IMG/VR virus record: IMGVR_UViG_3300008107_005855
Coordinates: 65,160-127,001 of that record
Direction: 5' to 3' (one strand)
DNA from: a virus
Length of the DNA stretch: 61,842 nucleotides
Below the pieces are notes generated by a model. It was given only the letters and a program-made list of their open reading frames with translations, was not told the DNA's origin and ran no database searches. Position numbers and translations under genes: made by a program. This document shows positions 39,859-48,234 of the stretch, one piece after another. Position 1 is the stretch's first letter. The number at the start of each line of letters is the position of its first letter.

Positions 39859-40328
39859 TACAGCTTTTCAAGTAACCAGATATATACCGGAGAATTAATT
39901 TGTATAGTGTAGGTGCCGTTCCAGCCCAAGTTTACACAACTTTTTAAAGAACTAACTGTTTCGCCGTTAAATGTATAAGGTTTATCCAGCACGTATTCGC
40001 TTTCGGTCCAGATTAAGCTGTCTAAATCAATTGAGTCAATTTTGATTTTTTCAACGTTGAGTAACATGTCTTTAACAATTTCAAAATTAACAGGATCGTT
40101 GGAACTTTTTACAGTATCCCCTGGCTCTTTGTTTAATAGCTTAATGTTTAAAGAATGTGGGCCTTCGTTTAAATCAACATCAAATTCAATTGTTTCCGAT
40201 ATGCCAGAGGCTTCTTTAATAAACCCACTGGCATATTCTTGATCATCAATCAGTATACTATATTGTGGCTTTTTGTCGTGATAGATACCCGACAGCGCAA
40301 TGGTAAATTTTACTGATTCTGTAGACAT
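39858..40328 (-). CDS. beta-rich carbohydrate-binding-like protein, 156 aa
   Basis: Not assigned. Two beta-domain halves: QYSILIDDQEYASGF with FDVDLNEGPHSLNIKLLN, then VEKIKIDSIDLDSLIWTESEY. Spacing resembles carbohydrate-binding-module-like sandwich proteins of phages. Possibly related to 35805-36098. Directly coupled (1-nt overlap with the oxygenase). Confidence 0.65.
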   Translation of the reverse strand: MSTESVKFTIALSGIYHDKKPQYSILIDDQEYASGFIKEASGISETIEFDVDLNEGPHSLNIKLLNKEPGDTVKSSNDPVNFEIVKDMLLNVEKIKIDSIDLDSLIWTESEYVLDKPYTFNGETVSSLKSCVNLGWNGTYTIQINSPVYIWLLEKL

Positions 40329-41192
40329 TTATTTTTGTTCTTTTATATCTTGACCAGCTGTACCAAATGTTGGCATTTTGGTCAAGTCGCCTTGGAATTC
40401 ATAGTGACCAATGTGATTCAACAACACTTTACTGTGAGCCCAGATGTCTCCACCCAAGGCAGACCAGCGACGGCAAAACAACCAATCCTCGCTAAGGTAG
40501 TGACCTTTTTCATCAATCTTGCAATCAAAGATGCTGTACATCATTGGTTCGTATTGTTTACCCAATCCCACGTCGTCAACGTATTTGCATTCAGGATGAG
40601 CCGCAATTAGCTTTTCGTACACATGACGTTTGAATAACAAGAATCCAGTGCCCATGGTATCAACTGTGAAGCAATCGCCGTGAACTTTAGTTTCTCTATT
40701 GACATTAATTACATAATTAATAGGCAAACTTTTCTTGGGATAAAGTCCGCCGATAACATCTTTGTCGTAACTTAACATCTGCAGAATAGATTCTGGTTGG
40801 AAGCGAATGTCTGCGTCGATGAACATAAAATGCGTGGCCTGATTGTTTGTCATCATCTTGGCCATTAAGTTATTGCGACCTCTAGTGATTAAACTTTCAT
40901 TGACCATGGTATCTAAACTCCAGCTCAACTTGACCTGGCTGGCCAGTAAAACAAATCTAAGCAGACTGGTCATTGTTGGTTCACTGACCATACCACCATA
41001 ACAAGGAATACCAATATGCAGGTGCACCTTGCTAAAATCGTATGGTACACCTTCTATTTGAGGCCCTGATTGCTGAGCTTTTTGTGATTCGGCCATCTCG
41101 GATATTTTTTGTACCACTTGAGTAGCAGACTCATGCACAGATTCTGCGGCCATCTCGATTGTTTTACCTTGTTTGATTTTTGTATTTGACAT
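40329..41192 (-). CDS. GT-A-type glycosyltransferase
   Basis: 287 residues. After a helical N-terminal ~50 residues, HIGIPCYGGMVSEPTMTSLLRF starts a GT-A Rossmann-like domain; FMFIDADIRFQPES holds the DxD metal motif (DAD, about residue 126). FDCKIDEKGHYLSEDWLFCRRW resembles the acceptor-site region. A family common in T4-like marine phages, possibly for virion or LPS glycosylation. Confidence 0.78.
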   Translation of the reverse strand: MSNTKIKQGKTIEMAAESVHESATQVVQKISEMAESQKAQQSGPQIEGVPYDFSKVHLHIGIPCYGGMVSEPTMTSLLRFVLLASQVKLSWSLDTMVNESLITRGRNNLMAKMMTNNQATHFMFIDADIRFQPESILQMLSYDKDVIGGLYPKKSLPINYVINVNRETKVHGDCFTVDTMGTGFLLFKRHVYEKLIAAHPECKYVDDVGLGKQYEPMMYSIFDCKIDEKGHYLSEDWLFCRRWSALGGDIWAHSKVLLNHIGHYEFQGDLTKMPTFGTAGQDIKEQK

Positions 41193-41222
41193 GTCTTGCC
41201 TTTTTGATTTAAATGTTGTTGA

Positions 41223-41384
41223 TTATGCTTTTTCGATTTCTACTATAACCGAATCGCCTAACAATTCTTGCGCTACTTGTTCTAGTGCAATTAAAGTTTC
41301 TTCTGGAACCAAGTGTTCTGCATTTCCATTTTTAACTAATTTACTTACTTTGATAATAATATTTTCCTCAATTATTTGTGCCAT
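41223..41384 (-). CDS. small hypothetical protein, 53 aa
   Basis: A short frame starting MAQIIEENIIIKVSKLVK and ending VIVEIEKA. The ATG has AAAGGTG upstream, and a late-type promoter sits 28 nt away. It has the composition of a small soluble strand-helix protein, like those adjacent to virion genes in T4-like phages. Function unknown. Confidence 0.62.
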   Translation of the reverse strand: MAQIIEENIIIKVSKLVKNGNAEHLVPEETLIALEQVAQELLGDSVIVEIEKA

Positions 41385-41412
41385 TGTTTGCACCTTTCAT
41401 TAATTATATGAG

Positions 41413-41420
41413 TATTTATT
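41413..41420 (-). promoter_or_regulatory. late promoter, NATAAATA type
   Basis: AATAAATA on minus, 28 nt upstream of the ATG at 41384. Probably serves the 41223-41384 gene and the glycosyltransferase/oxygenase genes after it. Confidence 0.55.
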
Positions 41421-42129
41421 GCTCAGACTCTACCAACTCATAATAATTTCTTATCGCTCTAGGACTAATGATTTGCACAAACGTACATATTTTAATATCT
41501 TTAGTGTAAAAATAACAAGACCAAATCCATCCATTTATTCGATTGTTACTTTTGTCTAGTTGGTTTTTACAACCTTTGGTTATTTTAACTGTATCTCCGC
41601 AACCTTCTAAGTAGTCATGTATTGATTTTAGTTCTGCGGCAGTATATGTTCCATCTCGAAGGATTACTTTGTATTGGTATTCTACTGGACCTTTGACCAG
41701 TTGCTTGCCCGACAACAGAAGATCTCTGCTCTTTTCATTGGGCATTGAAATTCCAATTAGATAATCTTTAAGATGTTCGTGCTCGGAAATAATTTTATAT
41801 AACTGATCCTCGGTTGTTGAATAGAGATCAACATTGTCGGATTCAATTCGAATTTTAATATTTTTATTTGATTTTTTTAAATCTCTTAAAAATGACAAAC
41901 AAACAATTTCTTCTTTGGTTGGGTGAGAAAGTCTTGGTTTCCAAGATCCGTGAGGATTGTACCATCTGCTTTCAGTCATTCGTTGAACACAGTCGATTAT
42001 AGGCAAATCTAGATTTAATAAAATTGCCCTGGCACAGCCCAGGCGCAACCTTATTCTGTAAAGATATTTTCCATAATATAACCGCCTGGTTTCTTCAATT
42101 TGAATATCAGGTTGTAATTTTGTCCACAT
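41416..42129 (-). CDS. conserved phage protein of unknown function, 237 aa
   Basis: Not assigned. Basic; RRLYYGKYLYRIRLRLG near the N-terminus is typical of a family in T4-like phages. Mid-section resembles an alpha/beta domain (IKIRIESDNVDLYST). Overlaps the end of the ClpA-like gene by 23 nt. Confidence 0.72.
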   Translation of the reverse strand: MWTKLQPDIQIEETRRLYYGKYLYRIRLRLGCARAILLNLDLPIIDCVQRMTESRWYNPHGSWKPRLSHPTKEEIVCLSFLRDLKKSNKNIKIRIESDNVDLYSTTEDQLYKIISEHEHLKDYLIGISMPNEKSRDLLLSGKQLVKGPVEYQYKVILRDGTYTAAELKSIHDYLEGCGDTVKITKGCKNQLDKSNNRINGWIWSCYFYTKDIKICTFVQIISPRAIRNYYELVESEQ

Positions 42130-44401
42130 TAATAAATCCGTTTTCGTCTATTAGTGGGTCTGTGTTTCCGGTCAAGTTGCTGACAGGATCAAAGACCAAT
42201 TGTTCCTCTTTGCAATCAACAATAATTGTACTTTGTGGATCAATTTCTTTAGACAAGATCTTCTTACTCAAAGGCACCTTAATTAAATCGTTGATTTTTC
42301 TAGCCAGTGGCCTTGCACCAAATTTAGAATCAAACCCAACTTTTGCAATGTATTCAACAGCACGTTCAGTCAGACGCAATTTCATATGTTTGTCAACAAG
42401 CAATTCGTTAACTTCATTGATAAATTTATTAACAATCTTCTTCATACTCAATTGATCTAATTTACCAAACTTGATAATTCCATCTAGTCTATTACGAAAC
42501 TCTGGCTTGAAGAAATCTTTAACTGCTTTGTCATCTTCTCCAGTTTTTTGTAAATCTCTACCAAAGCCTATTGTGTTCTTTTCGTTGTCAGCGGCCCCTA
42601 AGTTGCTGGTCAGAATAACAATGGTATTACGTCCATCGGCCTTTTTACCATTGCTTGAGGTAACAACACCTTCGTCCATCAGTGATAACAATATGTTACT
42701 TACATCTGGGTGTGCTTTTTCAATTTCGTCAAACAACAAAATAGCATTGGGATTTTTTTGAATATCGCTAATTAATAAGCCGCCACCAAGATTGCTATCG
42801 TCATAACCTACGTATCCGGGTGGAGCACCAATCAGTTTAGCTACGCTGTGTTTTTCTTGAAATTCACTCATGTCGTAACGAATCAATTTCATGCCCATGT
42901 TTTCACAGAGTAGTTTGGCCAGTTCAGTTTTGCCAGTGCCGGTTGGTCCTAAAAACAAGAAACTGCCAATTGGTTTGTTAATTGATTTAAGTCCTGCCTT
43001 GGCCACATAGACTTTTTCTAATACTTGGTCTACTGCGGAATCTTGTCCATACAATTTTTCTTTAATCTTGACTTCGAGATTGTCTGTGGTATTGACAAGG
43101 TCGTTTCCAATTTGATCAATTGGGATTTTTGTACTACGACTTAACATGTCAATGATGTGAGACTTTCTGACCACAAACGGAAGTCCTTGTATTTTAAGTT
43201 TTGCACAGGCACTGTCTATTAGGTCAATTGCTTTGTCTGGCAATTTTTTATCGCTTTGATAACGTACACTCAAGTCAACTGCCGAGTCAATGGCCTCATC
43301 GCTGATGTCACCATCGTGGAAGTTTTCAAAGTGTCCTTTGAGTCCACGTAGTATTTCTTTTGCAACATCCGAGCTAGGTTCATCGACAGTAATACGATAG
43401 AATCGTCTCATCAATGCTCGATCTTTTTCAAAGCTCTGTGTGTATTCTTCCCAGGTTGTACTGGCAATGACTTTGATGGTACCTTTGCCCAACGCTGGTT
43501 TGATCATGTTAGCAAAATCAACACTGCTTTGATTTCCTGCTCCGGCACCACGCATCTGATGTGCTTCGTCAATGAATAAAATACACTTTCCTTTGATAGT
43601 CAGTGCTTTTATAACATCTTTGAGTTTCTCTTCAAACTCGCCACGGTACTTACTGCCAGCCAACAAACTGCCAATGTCAAGATTGTATACTGTATAGTCT
43701 TGTAAATATTCCACTGCGGTTTTGTTAATAATACTAAGGGCAAGTCCTTCGGCAATTGCTGTTTTGCCAACGCCTGGGTCGCCGACTAACAGTACATTGC
43801 TTTTATTTCGCTTGGCCAGTACTTCGCTTATTTCTTTAAGTTCGTCGTCTCGGCCAATAACAGGATCAATTTTTCCTTCTTCGGCCATTTTGTTTAGATC
43901 GTCACAAAATTCTTCTAAGATTTCTGTAGCACGAACTTGGGTGGCTTTTTTAGCACTAGGCTTTTCGGGATAATGCTGGTTGTAAATATTGATAACAAGA
44001 TCTCTGTCCAATCCATATTTTAGAATAAAATAAGCCGAATAGCTGGCAGTCTCTGCGCCAATGCTAACAAAAATATCAATCACTTGAACAACATTTCTGC
44101 CGCTGAATAGAACTTGTGTCAGTGCTCGATTAAACATACGTTCAAGACTGTGTGTCTTTTTAGGAACAGCTGAACCAGCTTGATCTATTAGATAATCTTG
44201 AGACTCTAAATAAGATTCAATGTCGGCAGACATTAGATCAATGTCGGCCCCGGCATCTGTCAACATCTGTTTAAATGGTTCATATGAAATTAGTGCTAGT
44301 AGCAAATGCTCAAGAGTCACATAACTATGATTGTATTTTTTAGCGGAATTGGTTGCCGCAGTTAAGATAATTTCAATTTCGGGATTTGGTTGAATGGCCA
44401 T
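42107..44401 (-). CDS. clpA: ClpA-like AAA+ unfoldase (Hsp100)
   Basis: 764 residues, like E. coli ClpA (758). An N-domain (about 1-150) is followed by two AAA+ modules: Walker A GDPGVGKT (207-214) and Walker B ILFIDEAH (274-281); Walker A GPTGTGKT (485-492) and Walker B LLFDEIEKAH (555-564). No ClpB middle coiled coil. NTIGFG at 609-614 corresponds to the IGL/IGF ClpP-docking loop, so it should pair with ClpP, presumably the host's as none is seen here. The ATG has no SD; a late box sits exactly 5 nt upstream. Confidence 0.9.
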   Translation of the reverse strand: MAIQPNPEIEIILTAATNSAKKYNHSYVTLEHLLLALISYEPFKQMLTDAGADIDLMSADIESYLESQDYLIDQAGSAVPKKTHSLERMFNRALTQVLFSGRNVVQVIDIFVSIGAETASYSAYFILKYGLDRDLVINIYNQHYPEKPSAKKATQVRATEILEEFCDDLNKMAEEGKIDPVIGRDDELKEISEVLAKRNKSNVLLVGDPGVGKTAIAEGLALSIINKTAVEYLQDYTVYNLDIGSLLAGSKYRGEFEEKLKDVIKALTIKGKCILFIDEAHQMRGAGAGNQSSVDFANMIKPALGKGTIKVIASTTWEEYTQSFEKDRALMRRFYRITVDEPSSDVAKEILRGLKGHFENFHDGDISDEAIDSAVDLSVRYQSDKKLPDKAIDLIDSACAKLKIQGLPFVVRKSHIIDMLSRSTKIPIDQIGNDLVNTTDNLEVKIKEKLYGQDSAVDQVLEKVYVAKAGLKSINKPIGSFLFLGPTGTGKTELAKLLCENMGMKLIRYDMSEFQEKHSVAKLIGAPPGYVGYDDSNLGGGLLISDIQKNPNAILLFDEIEKAHPDVSNILLSLMDEGVVTSSNGKKADGRNTIVILTSNLGAADNEKNTIGFGRDLQKTGEDDKAVKDFFKPEFRNRLDGIIKFGKLDQLSMKKIVNKFINEVNELLVDKHMKLRLTERAVEYIAKVGFDSKFGARPLARKINDLIKVPLSKKILSKEIDPQSTIIVDCKEEQLVFDPVSNLTGNTDPLIDENGFINVDKITT

Positions 44402-44406
44402 AAAAA

Positions 44407-44414
44407 TATTTATT
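44407..44414 (-). promoter_or_regulatory. late promoter giving a probable leaderless clpA mRNA
   Basis: AATAAATA on minus with 5 nt to the ATG at 44401. T4 late promoters start about 6 nt after the box, so transcription would begin at the A of the ATG. Confidence 0.6.
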
Positions 44415-45237
44415 GTATACCTTTAATTTGTTTAATAAGATTGATCTGATTGTCATTTAAACCAGTCGGAGTAATAATTTGAATATTGACCAATAGATTT
44501 CCTCTATCTGCACTATGCATGTGATAAAGCCCTTGAGCTCTTATTCGAAGTTTAGTTCCGTGTTGGATACCAACTGGTACCTGCAAAGTAAATTTTTTAT
44601 TATCAATTCCTTCTACTTCAATTTCTTTTCCTAGCATGGCATCGAAACTGTCCAGCTGGTAGTTTATTATAACGTCTAGGTCCTGTATTGTAAACCGCCT
44701 GTCAGCAATAACCATGATTTCAACATATAAATCTCCTCGATGCACATCGTCATGTAAGTTATCGCCGAGCCCGGAAAATTTTATTATGTTCCCGCTGGTA
44801 ATTCCACGTGGCAATTGTATTTCTACATTTTCTCTACCTCGGCTGGTTTGTATGCTTATTGTTTTTCTTTGATCCGACAGAGTTTCAAAAATTGGAACTG
44901 TGATTGATATTCGGATATCTTTATTTTGTTTTTGTCTTCGAACATTAAAATTAAAATTTTTAAAGAAATCTTCCATGCCTGGAGGAACACCGCCGAACCC
45001 ATCAAATGGATGACCATTGACAGTAAATCGCATGCCTGGGTTACCGGACCTTTCAAAATCGTACTGTTGACGCTTGCCAGGATCTCCTAGTGTGTCGTAT
45101 GCCGTTTGAATGTCTTGGAATTTGGCAGTGTCTCCGCCTTTGTCAGGATGGTGTTGGCTCGCCAATTTGCGGAAAGCCTTTTTAATTTCGTCCGGCGTTG
45201 CAGATGTAGATACGCCTAGTGTATCATAATGATTCAT
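44410..45237 (-). CDS. dnaJ: DnaJ/CbpA-like co-chaperone
   Basis: 275 residues from ATG 45237 (MNHYDTLGVSTSATP). J-domain with HPD at 30-32, then a G/F-type stretch (GNPGMRFTVNGHPFDGFGG) and C-terminal substrate-binding domains (EIQLPRGITSGNIIKFSGLG). The zinc-finger domain of type I DnaJ is absent, so it is type II, CbpA-like. It stimulates DnaK (Hsp70) of the host. Upstream in-frame TTG at 45273 lies inside a terminator hairpin and is rejected. No SD: probably leaderless. Confidence 0.88.
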   Translation of the reverse strand: MNHYDTLGVSTSATPDEIKKAFRKLASQHHPDKGGDTAKFQDIQTAYDTLGDPGKRQQYDFERSGNPGMRFTVNGHPFDGFGGVPPGMEDFFKNFNFNVRRQKQNKDIRISITVPIFETLSDQRKTISIQTSRGRENVEIQLPRGITSGNIIKFSGLGDNLHDDVHRGDLYVEIMVIADRRFTIQDLDVIINYQLDSFDAMLGKEIEVEGIDNKKFTLQVPVGIQHGTKLRIRAQGLYHMHSADRGNLLVNIQIITPTGLNDNQINLIKQIKGIQ

Positions 45238-45244
45238 TTGTCTA

Positions 45245-45273
45245 AGTATAAAAGAAAAACCGGCTAGTGTCAA
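45245..45273 (-). promoter_or_regulatory. sigma-70 promoter of dnaJ, embedded in a terminator
   Basis: TTGACA (6/6), 17 bp, TATACT (5/6) on minus. The -35 is part of the hairpin of the terminator for the upstream gene; the -10 ends 7 nt before the ATG at 45237. Confidence 0.85.
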
Positions 45274-45284
45274 ACTAACCGGTT
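45252..45284 (-). terminator. rho-independent terminator of the 45302-45511 gene
   Basis: Stem AACCGG/CCGGTT plus inner TAGT/ACTA pairing around a 5-nt loop, with one mismatch; followed on minus by TTTTTCTTTT. It separates the exported-protein transcript from dnaJ. Confidence 0.8.
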
Positions 45285-45301
45285 ATCAAGTAACTAGTTA
45301 A

Positions 45302-45511
45302 TTACTTTTTACCGTCGGGCACTTTTTCGCCTTCTACTTTCTTGTGTACTTTGATTTTTTTACAATCTTGTACAACCTTGCCAGCTTTGTCTTTAACAAC
45401 ATTTCCAGCTTTGTCTTTTTTGTCTGTGCAAACTTCTTTGATTTCGCCACCGGCAAGTGCTGGTTGTGCCAATGTTAATGCTAGACCTGCTACAAAAATT
45501 ATGTGTTTCAT
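45302..45511 (-). CDS. small exported lysine-rich protein, 69 aa
   Basis: Signal peptide MKHIIFVAGLALTLAQPALA with a clear AxA cleavage site at residue 20. The mature ~49 residues carry two cysteines (in EVCTDKK and DCKKIK) and a degenerate repeat DKAGNVVKDKAGKVV. Periplasmic; function unknown. Follows the holin-like gene and precedes a terminator. Confidence 0.75.
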   Translation of the reverse strand: MKHIIFVAGLALTLAQPALAGGEIKEVCTDKKDKAGNVVKDKAGKVVQDCKKIKVHKKVEGEKVPDGKK

Positions 45512-45523
45512 GATAGTTTATCC

Positions 45524-46072
45524 TTATATAAGTGGTTGTGGATCGTTGGGAATTACTTTTTTCCCAGATGCATTTGTTCCAACTGGTGCTGTGTCAACAA
45601 TTGGTGTTGTTCCCCAACTTGGTCCAGAATTAACTGGCCCAGACGTTGACGCTCCAAATGCTGAACTGCTACCAAAGCCTGTTGATGCTGGAGAACCGAA
45701 GCCCCCAGGTGCGGAACCAAATCCTGATTGAGGTTGGCCAAATGTTGAAGGCCCGCTTGCAAATCCTGTTCCTGGTGTTTGTATTCCGCCATTGTTTGCT
45801 CCTCCTAGTTTTTCTTGTGTGCGACCAAATGCCGCAATACCTAGAACCGCACCCATAGCAATGTGGAATAAACCGGCACCTTGTAGTGTTAGTGGATTCC
45901 ATTGTGTAATTTGTGTGCCGGTAGTAGTCTGTAACAGACTCCATAAGACTGGAAATACAACCATGTCCATGGTACAGACTAGCATGTACATCCAACCCAT
46001 CATTGGACGCCATTTTGAATTCATCCAATCTTCTTTTTTTGTTTCGCTTGCGCTTTTAACTTGTTCGCTCAT
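45524..46072 (-). CDS. holin-like protein (3TM superfamily)
   Basis: 182 residues. KWRPMMGWMYMLVCTMDM, FPVLWSLLQ, then GLFHIAMGAVLGIAAFGRT plus EK resemble the 3TM holin family (RWRP...RTxEK). Followed by a long Gly/Ser/Phe-rich, low-complexity tail (about 90-182) that is longer than usual. Holins permeabilise the inner membrane to time lysis. Adjacent genes are spanin-like and endolysin genes. A TATAAATA promoter sits 19 nt upstream. Confidence 0.78.
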   Translation of the reverse strand: MSEQVKSASETKKEDWMNSKWRPMMGWMYMLVCTMDMVVFPVLWSLLQTTTGTQITQWNPLTLQGAGLFHIAMGAVLGIAAFGRTQEKLGGANNGGIQTPGTGFASGPSTFGQPQSGFGSAPGGFGSPASTGFGSSSAFGASTSGPVNSGPSWGTTPIVDTAPVGTNASGKKVIPNDPQPLI

Positions 46073-46091
46073 TTCCAGCTCCTATTTGTCT

Positions 46092-46099
46092 TATTTATA
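46092..46099 (-). promoter_or_regulatory. late promoter of the holin-like gene
   Basis: A perfect T4 late box TATAAATA on minus, 19 nt upstream of the ATG at 46072 and overlapping the stop of the preceding gene; leader has AGGAG. Confidence 0.75.
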
Positions 46100-46439
46100 A
46101 CCCGCTTGCACCTGTTGTGGCCCACTCACGTGCGCCATTTGGCAATGTGCGTTCGCAAGCTAATTGTGCTACTAGAGTTGTAACAACACCTGCTACAACG
46201 GCCGCACAGCTTTGTGGTACAATCATTGCACCTGCCGCGGCATCCATACTCTTAGCCAATGTAAATGCAATAGCGTCTGTTAAGATTTGTTTATTAGCGT
46301 TGCCAATGGCTTTGCGTACATCGGGGGCCATCCAGATTAATTCAACGAATGCTTTGGCAGTTAAATCACATGCGGCACCTAATGCAACAGCACCAACAGT
46401 TTCTTTAGCACTTAGACCACTCGGCAATAAGTTCGCCAC
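46095..46439 (-). CDS. hydrophobic hypothetical protein, 114 aa
   Basis: Not recognised. Ala-rich with moderately hydrophobic stretches (VGAVALGAACDLTAKAFVEL; CAAVVAGVVTTLVAQLA), so perhaps membrane-associated. Overlaps the upstream gene by 35 nt. Belongs to the lysis region. Confidence 0.65.
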   Translation of the reverse strand: MANLLPSGLSAKETVGAVALGAACDLTAKAFVELIWMAPDVRKAIGNANKQILTDAIAFTLAKSMDAAAGAMIVPQSCAAVVAGVVTTLVAQLACERTLPNGAREWATTGASGL

Positions 46440-46833
46440 CTTGGGCTACAGCATATACACCGGCACGAGCACCTTGCTCCATACTCTTCACAGCAAGTTT
46501 ACTGCCTGCTTCAATGTCGTTTAATGCGGCATCTGCAACTTTAGCTGTGGCCATTGCATTACGAGTCGCAATAGTTTTGGCTTGTCCAGCTGTACTAACC
46601 GCTGTATTTTTAATTGTGTTAACCGTATTGTTTGCCAAGTTTGTTGCATCAGAAGTTAAATTCCCTGCGGTATCAACAATCTGCTTGCCTGCTACATTAA
46701 CTACCTTAGTAGTTTCTTTTACTACTGTGTTGGCTGTATTAGTAACGGTATTTGCAACTGGTTGTACAACTGTCTTGTTGATGTCGTTGCCTACTTTTTT
46801 CCAACTGCTTTTCTTAAATGGATTGAATCCCAT
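46405..46833 (-). CDS. LEA-like/amphipathic-repeat protein, 142 aa
   Basis: After a basic MGFNPFKKSSWKK start, an 11-residue-like Val/Thr/Asn/Ala-rich repeat pattern (NTVTNTANTVVKETTKV, NLANNTVNTIKNTAV) runs to residue ~100, as in apolipoprotein/LEA-type amphipathic helices. Could bind membranes. No known phage function. Confidence 0.68.
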   Translation of the reverse strand: MGFNPFKKSSWKKVGNDINKTVVQPVANTVTNTANTVVKETTKVVNVAGKQIVDTAGNLTSDATNLANNTVNTIKNTAVSTAGQAKTIATRNAMATAKVADAALNDIEAGSKLAVKSMEQGARAGVYAVAQGGELIAEWSKC

Positions 46834-46856
46834 AATATATTTCCTTTAATATTATT

Positions 46857-47420
46857 TTAAAACCAAAGGAATAAACCATTAAGACTCAACAGTATTCCTA
46901 TTCCTGCAACAGCAAAGCTACCCCAAAACATGCCCATACTAACTGCTAAAATAGAAGCAGATAATACAACAATGGCCAGCTGGTAAGCAGTACTTGCATA
47001 TCCAATCCAGGGACTAGATTTTTTAGCTTCGTCACGAGCGGCTTCCATTGCTCTGGCTCGAACAGCAATTTCTTTCTTGTCATCATCCATGCGCTCTTTT
47101 TCAGACATGAACTCTGCTTTTAGCTTTGGATCACTAGTTGTCTTGGCAGCAATTTCGTAGCTAACACCACGACCTGCTTTGGCTTGATACTGTGCCCATG
47201 TATTGTTAGCACCTAGTGTATTGTTAAGAACTGTTGAACTTAACTTGCCACCGTACCATGCATTGACTGCTAACAATAACGCAAATATAGAAATAACCAT
47301 ACCTGCTTTGTCTTTTAGTTTGGCTTCACGCTCTGAACGTGATCCTACCGGAGGCTTTGGAGCATCTGGATCTTTTGGTGTTTTGTTTATTAACTTTAAT
47401 ACTGAATCAACTACTGACAT
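46857..47420 (-). CDS. membrane protein, 187 aa
   Basis: Not recognised. Soluble N-terminus with DPDAPKPPVGSRSEREAKLKD, a hydrophobic segment near 38-56, a charged helical middle, and two C-terminal hydrophobic segments (about 140-186). Ends in a hydrophobic GLFLWF. Located in the lysis region; may be another membrane-acting component. Confidence 0.7.
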   Translation of the reverse strand: MSVVDSVLKLINKTPKDPDAPKPPVGSRSEREAKLKDKAGMVISIFALLLAVNAWYGGKLSSTVLNNTLGANNTWAQYQAKAGRGVSYEIAAKTTSDPKLKAEFMSEKERMDDDKKEIAVRARAMEAARDEAKKSSPWIGYASTAYQLAIVVLSASILAVSMGMFWGSFAVAGIGILLSLNGLFLWF

Positions 47421-47429
47421 TTTTGCTCC

Positions 47430-47618
47430 TTATACTAATTTCATTGCTATATTGCAAGCCTGCACAACATAGCGGAATAATTCTTCGTTGCCAGCACACT
47501 CTTGTGCGGCACGAATGTCTCGTATCTCTTGTAAGAGATAATTTTGTTCTTCTTCTGAGATATTACCCATGTGGCATTGTTCAACAATGGCCTGAATTTC
47601 TTGTTCTAGTGGATGCAT
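47430..47618 (-). CDS. hypothetical protein, 62 aa
   Basis: Start chosen at 47618, where TAATG overlaps the upstream stop and GGAAGGAAG precedes it; an in-frame ATG 15 nt earlier lies inside that gene. MHPLEQEIQAIVEQC start; all-helical, acidic. Not recognised. Confidence 0.68.
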   Translation of the reverse strand: MHPLEQEIQAIVEQCHMGNISEEEQNYLLQEIRDIRAAQECAGNEELFRYVVQACNIAMKLV

Positions 47619-47971
47619 TATCTTCCTTCCCATGCCGATCGAGCGGCTTGTATACGTTGTGCGGCTGTTTTCTTTCCTAGATCACAAAATACTCGACTGC
47701 CGCCTCGACTCATGCGTTCTGTGTGTGCTTGTAGCCCTTTGAGATTAGTAGCTTGAGGATCACTGCGCCACTCACTGAAACGTGCTAGCCGTGTTGCCGC
47801 ATCAATTGCCGGAGTCCAATTTGGATTCTCACAGTTAACACGTTCAACAGCAATATCTACATCAACCAATGCGCCAAACATTTCTGGGTCATGTGGTCGA
47901 GGCCAATACTCTTTGATAGTACTGCACCCAGTTAGCGAAACAACAGCCAATGCTAGTAAAATGCGTTTCAT
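47618..47971 (-). CDS. outer-membrane-type lipoprotein, 117 aa
   Basis: Signal MKRILLALAVVSLTGC with lipobox LTGC (Cys16). The mature part includes RVNCENPNWTPAID and a Cys in RVFCDLG. Candidate outer-membrane spanin or accessory lipoprotein. A second lipoprotein gene is directly upstream with a 4-nt overlap, which is unusual for a spanin pair. Confidence 0.75.
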   Translation of the reverse strand: MKRILLALAVVSLTGCSTIKEYWPRPHDPEMFGALVDVDIAVERVNCENPNWTPAIDAATRLARFSEWRSDPQATNLKGLQAHTERMSRGGSRVFCDLGKKTAAQRIQAARSAWEGR

Positions 47972-48234
47972 TTAATTTCCTCGTAGATTTTCTTTTGGTC
48001 CTTGTACCAGTCCTGCCACCCGTGTGTTTTTTCAGCACATTGATAATAGGTAGCATAGTTTTGAATAACCACTTTTAACATTTCTCGTAGACTGTTTTTG
48101 CCATCGTCGATCAGCATCAAGTCAGGACAACGCTCTAATAGAATTTGTGGAGCCACAGGAAATGCTGGCTTGACTGGTACAGTAGTCGAGCAGGCTGTTA
48201 GTGCTAACAACAATGCTAAAATAATGTACTTCAT
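47968..48234 (-). CDS. small lipoprotein, o-spanin (Rz1-like) candidate, 88 aa
   Basis: Lipobox LTAC in MKYIILALLLALTACS, then a Pro-containing segment VPVKPAFPVAP, typical of Rz1-like lipoproteins, and a Cys-Trp-Tyr-containing helical C-terminus. Adjacent, 4-nt overlapping gene encodes the i-spanin-like protein. Together they would span the periplasm in lysis. Confidence 0.75.
   Translation of the reverse strand: MKYIILALLLALTACSTTVPVKPAFPVAPQILLERCPDLMLIDDGKNSLREMLKVVIQNYATYYQCAEKTHGWQDWYKDQKKIYEEIK

Noticed and set aside
42107-45237. A phage ClpP next to clpA
   Set aside because: No protein with ClpP Ser-His-Asp motifs is present; only the unfoldase is seen.
44410-45273. Longer DnaJ starting at a TTG (45273)
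   Set aside because: The extension lies within a terminator hairpin and promoter; the J-domain begins at the ATG 45237.
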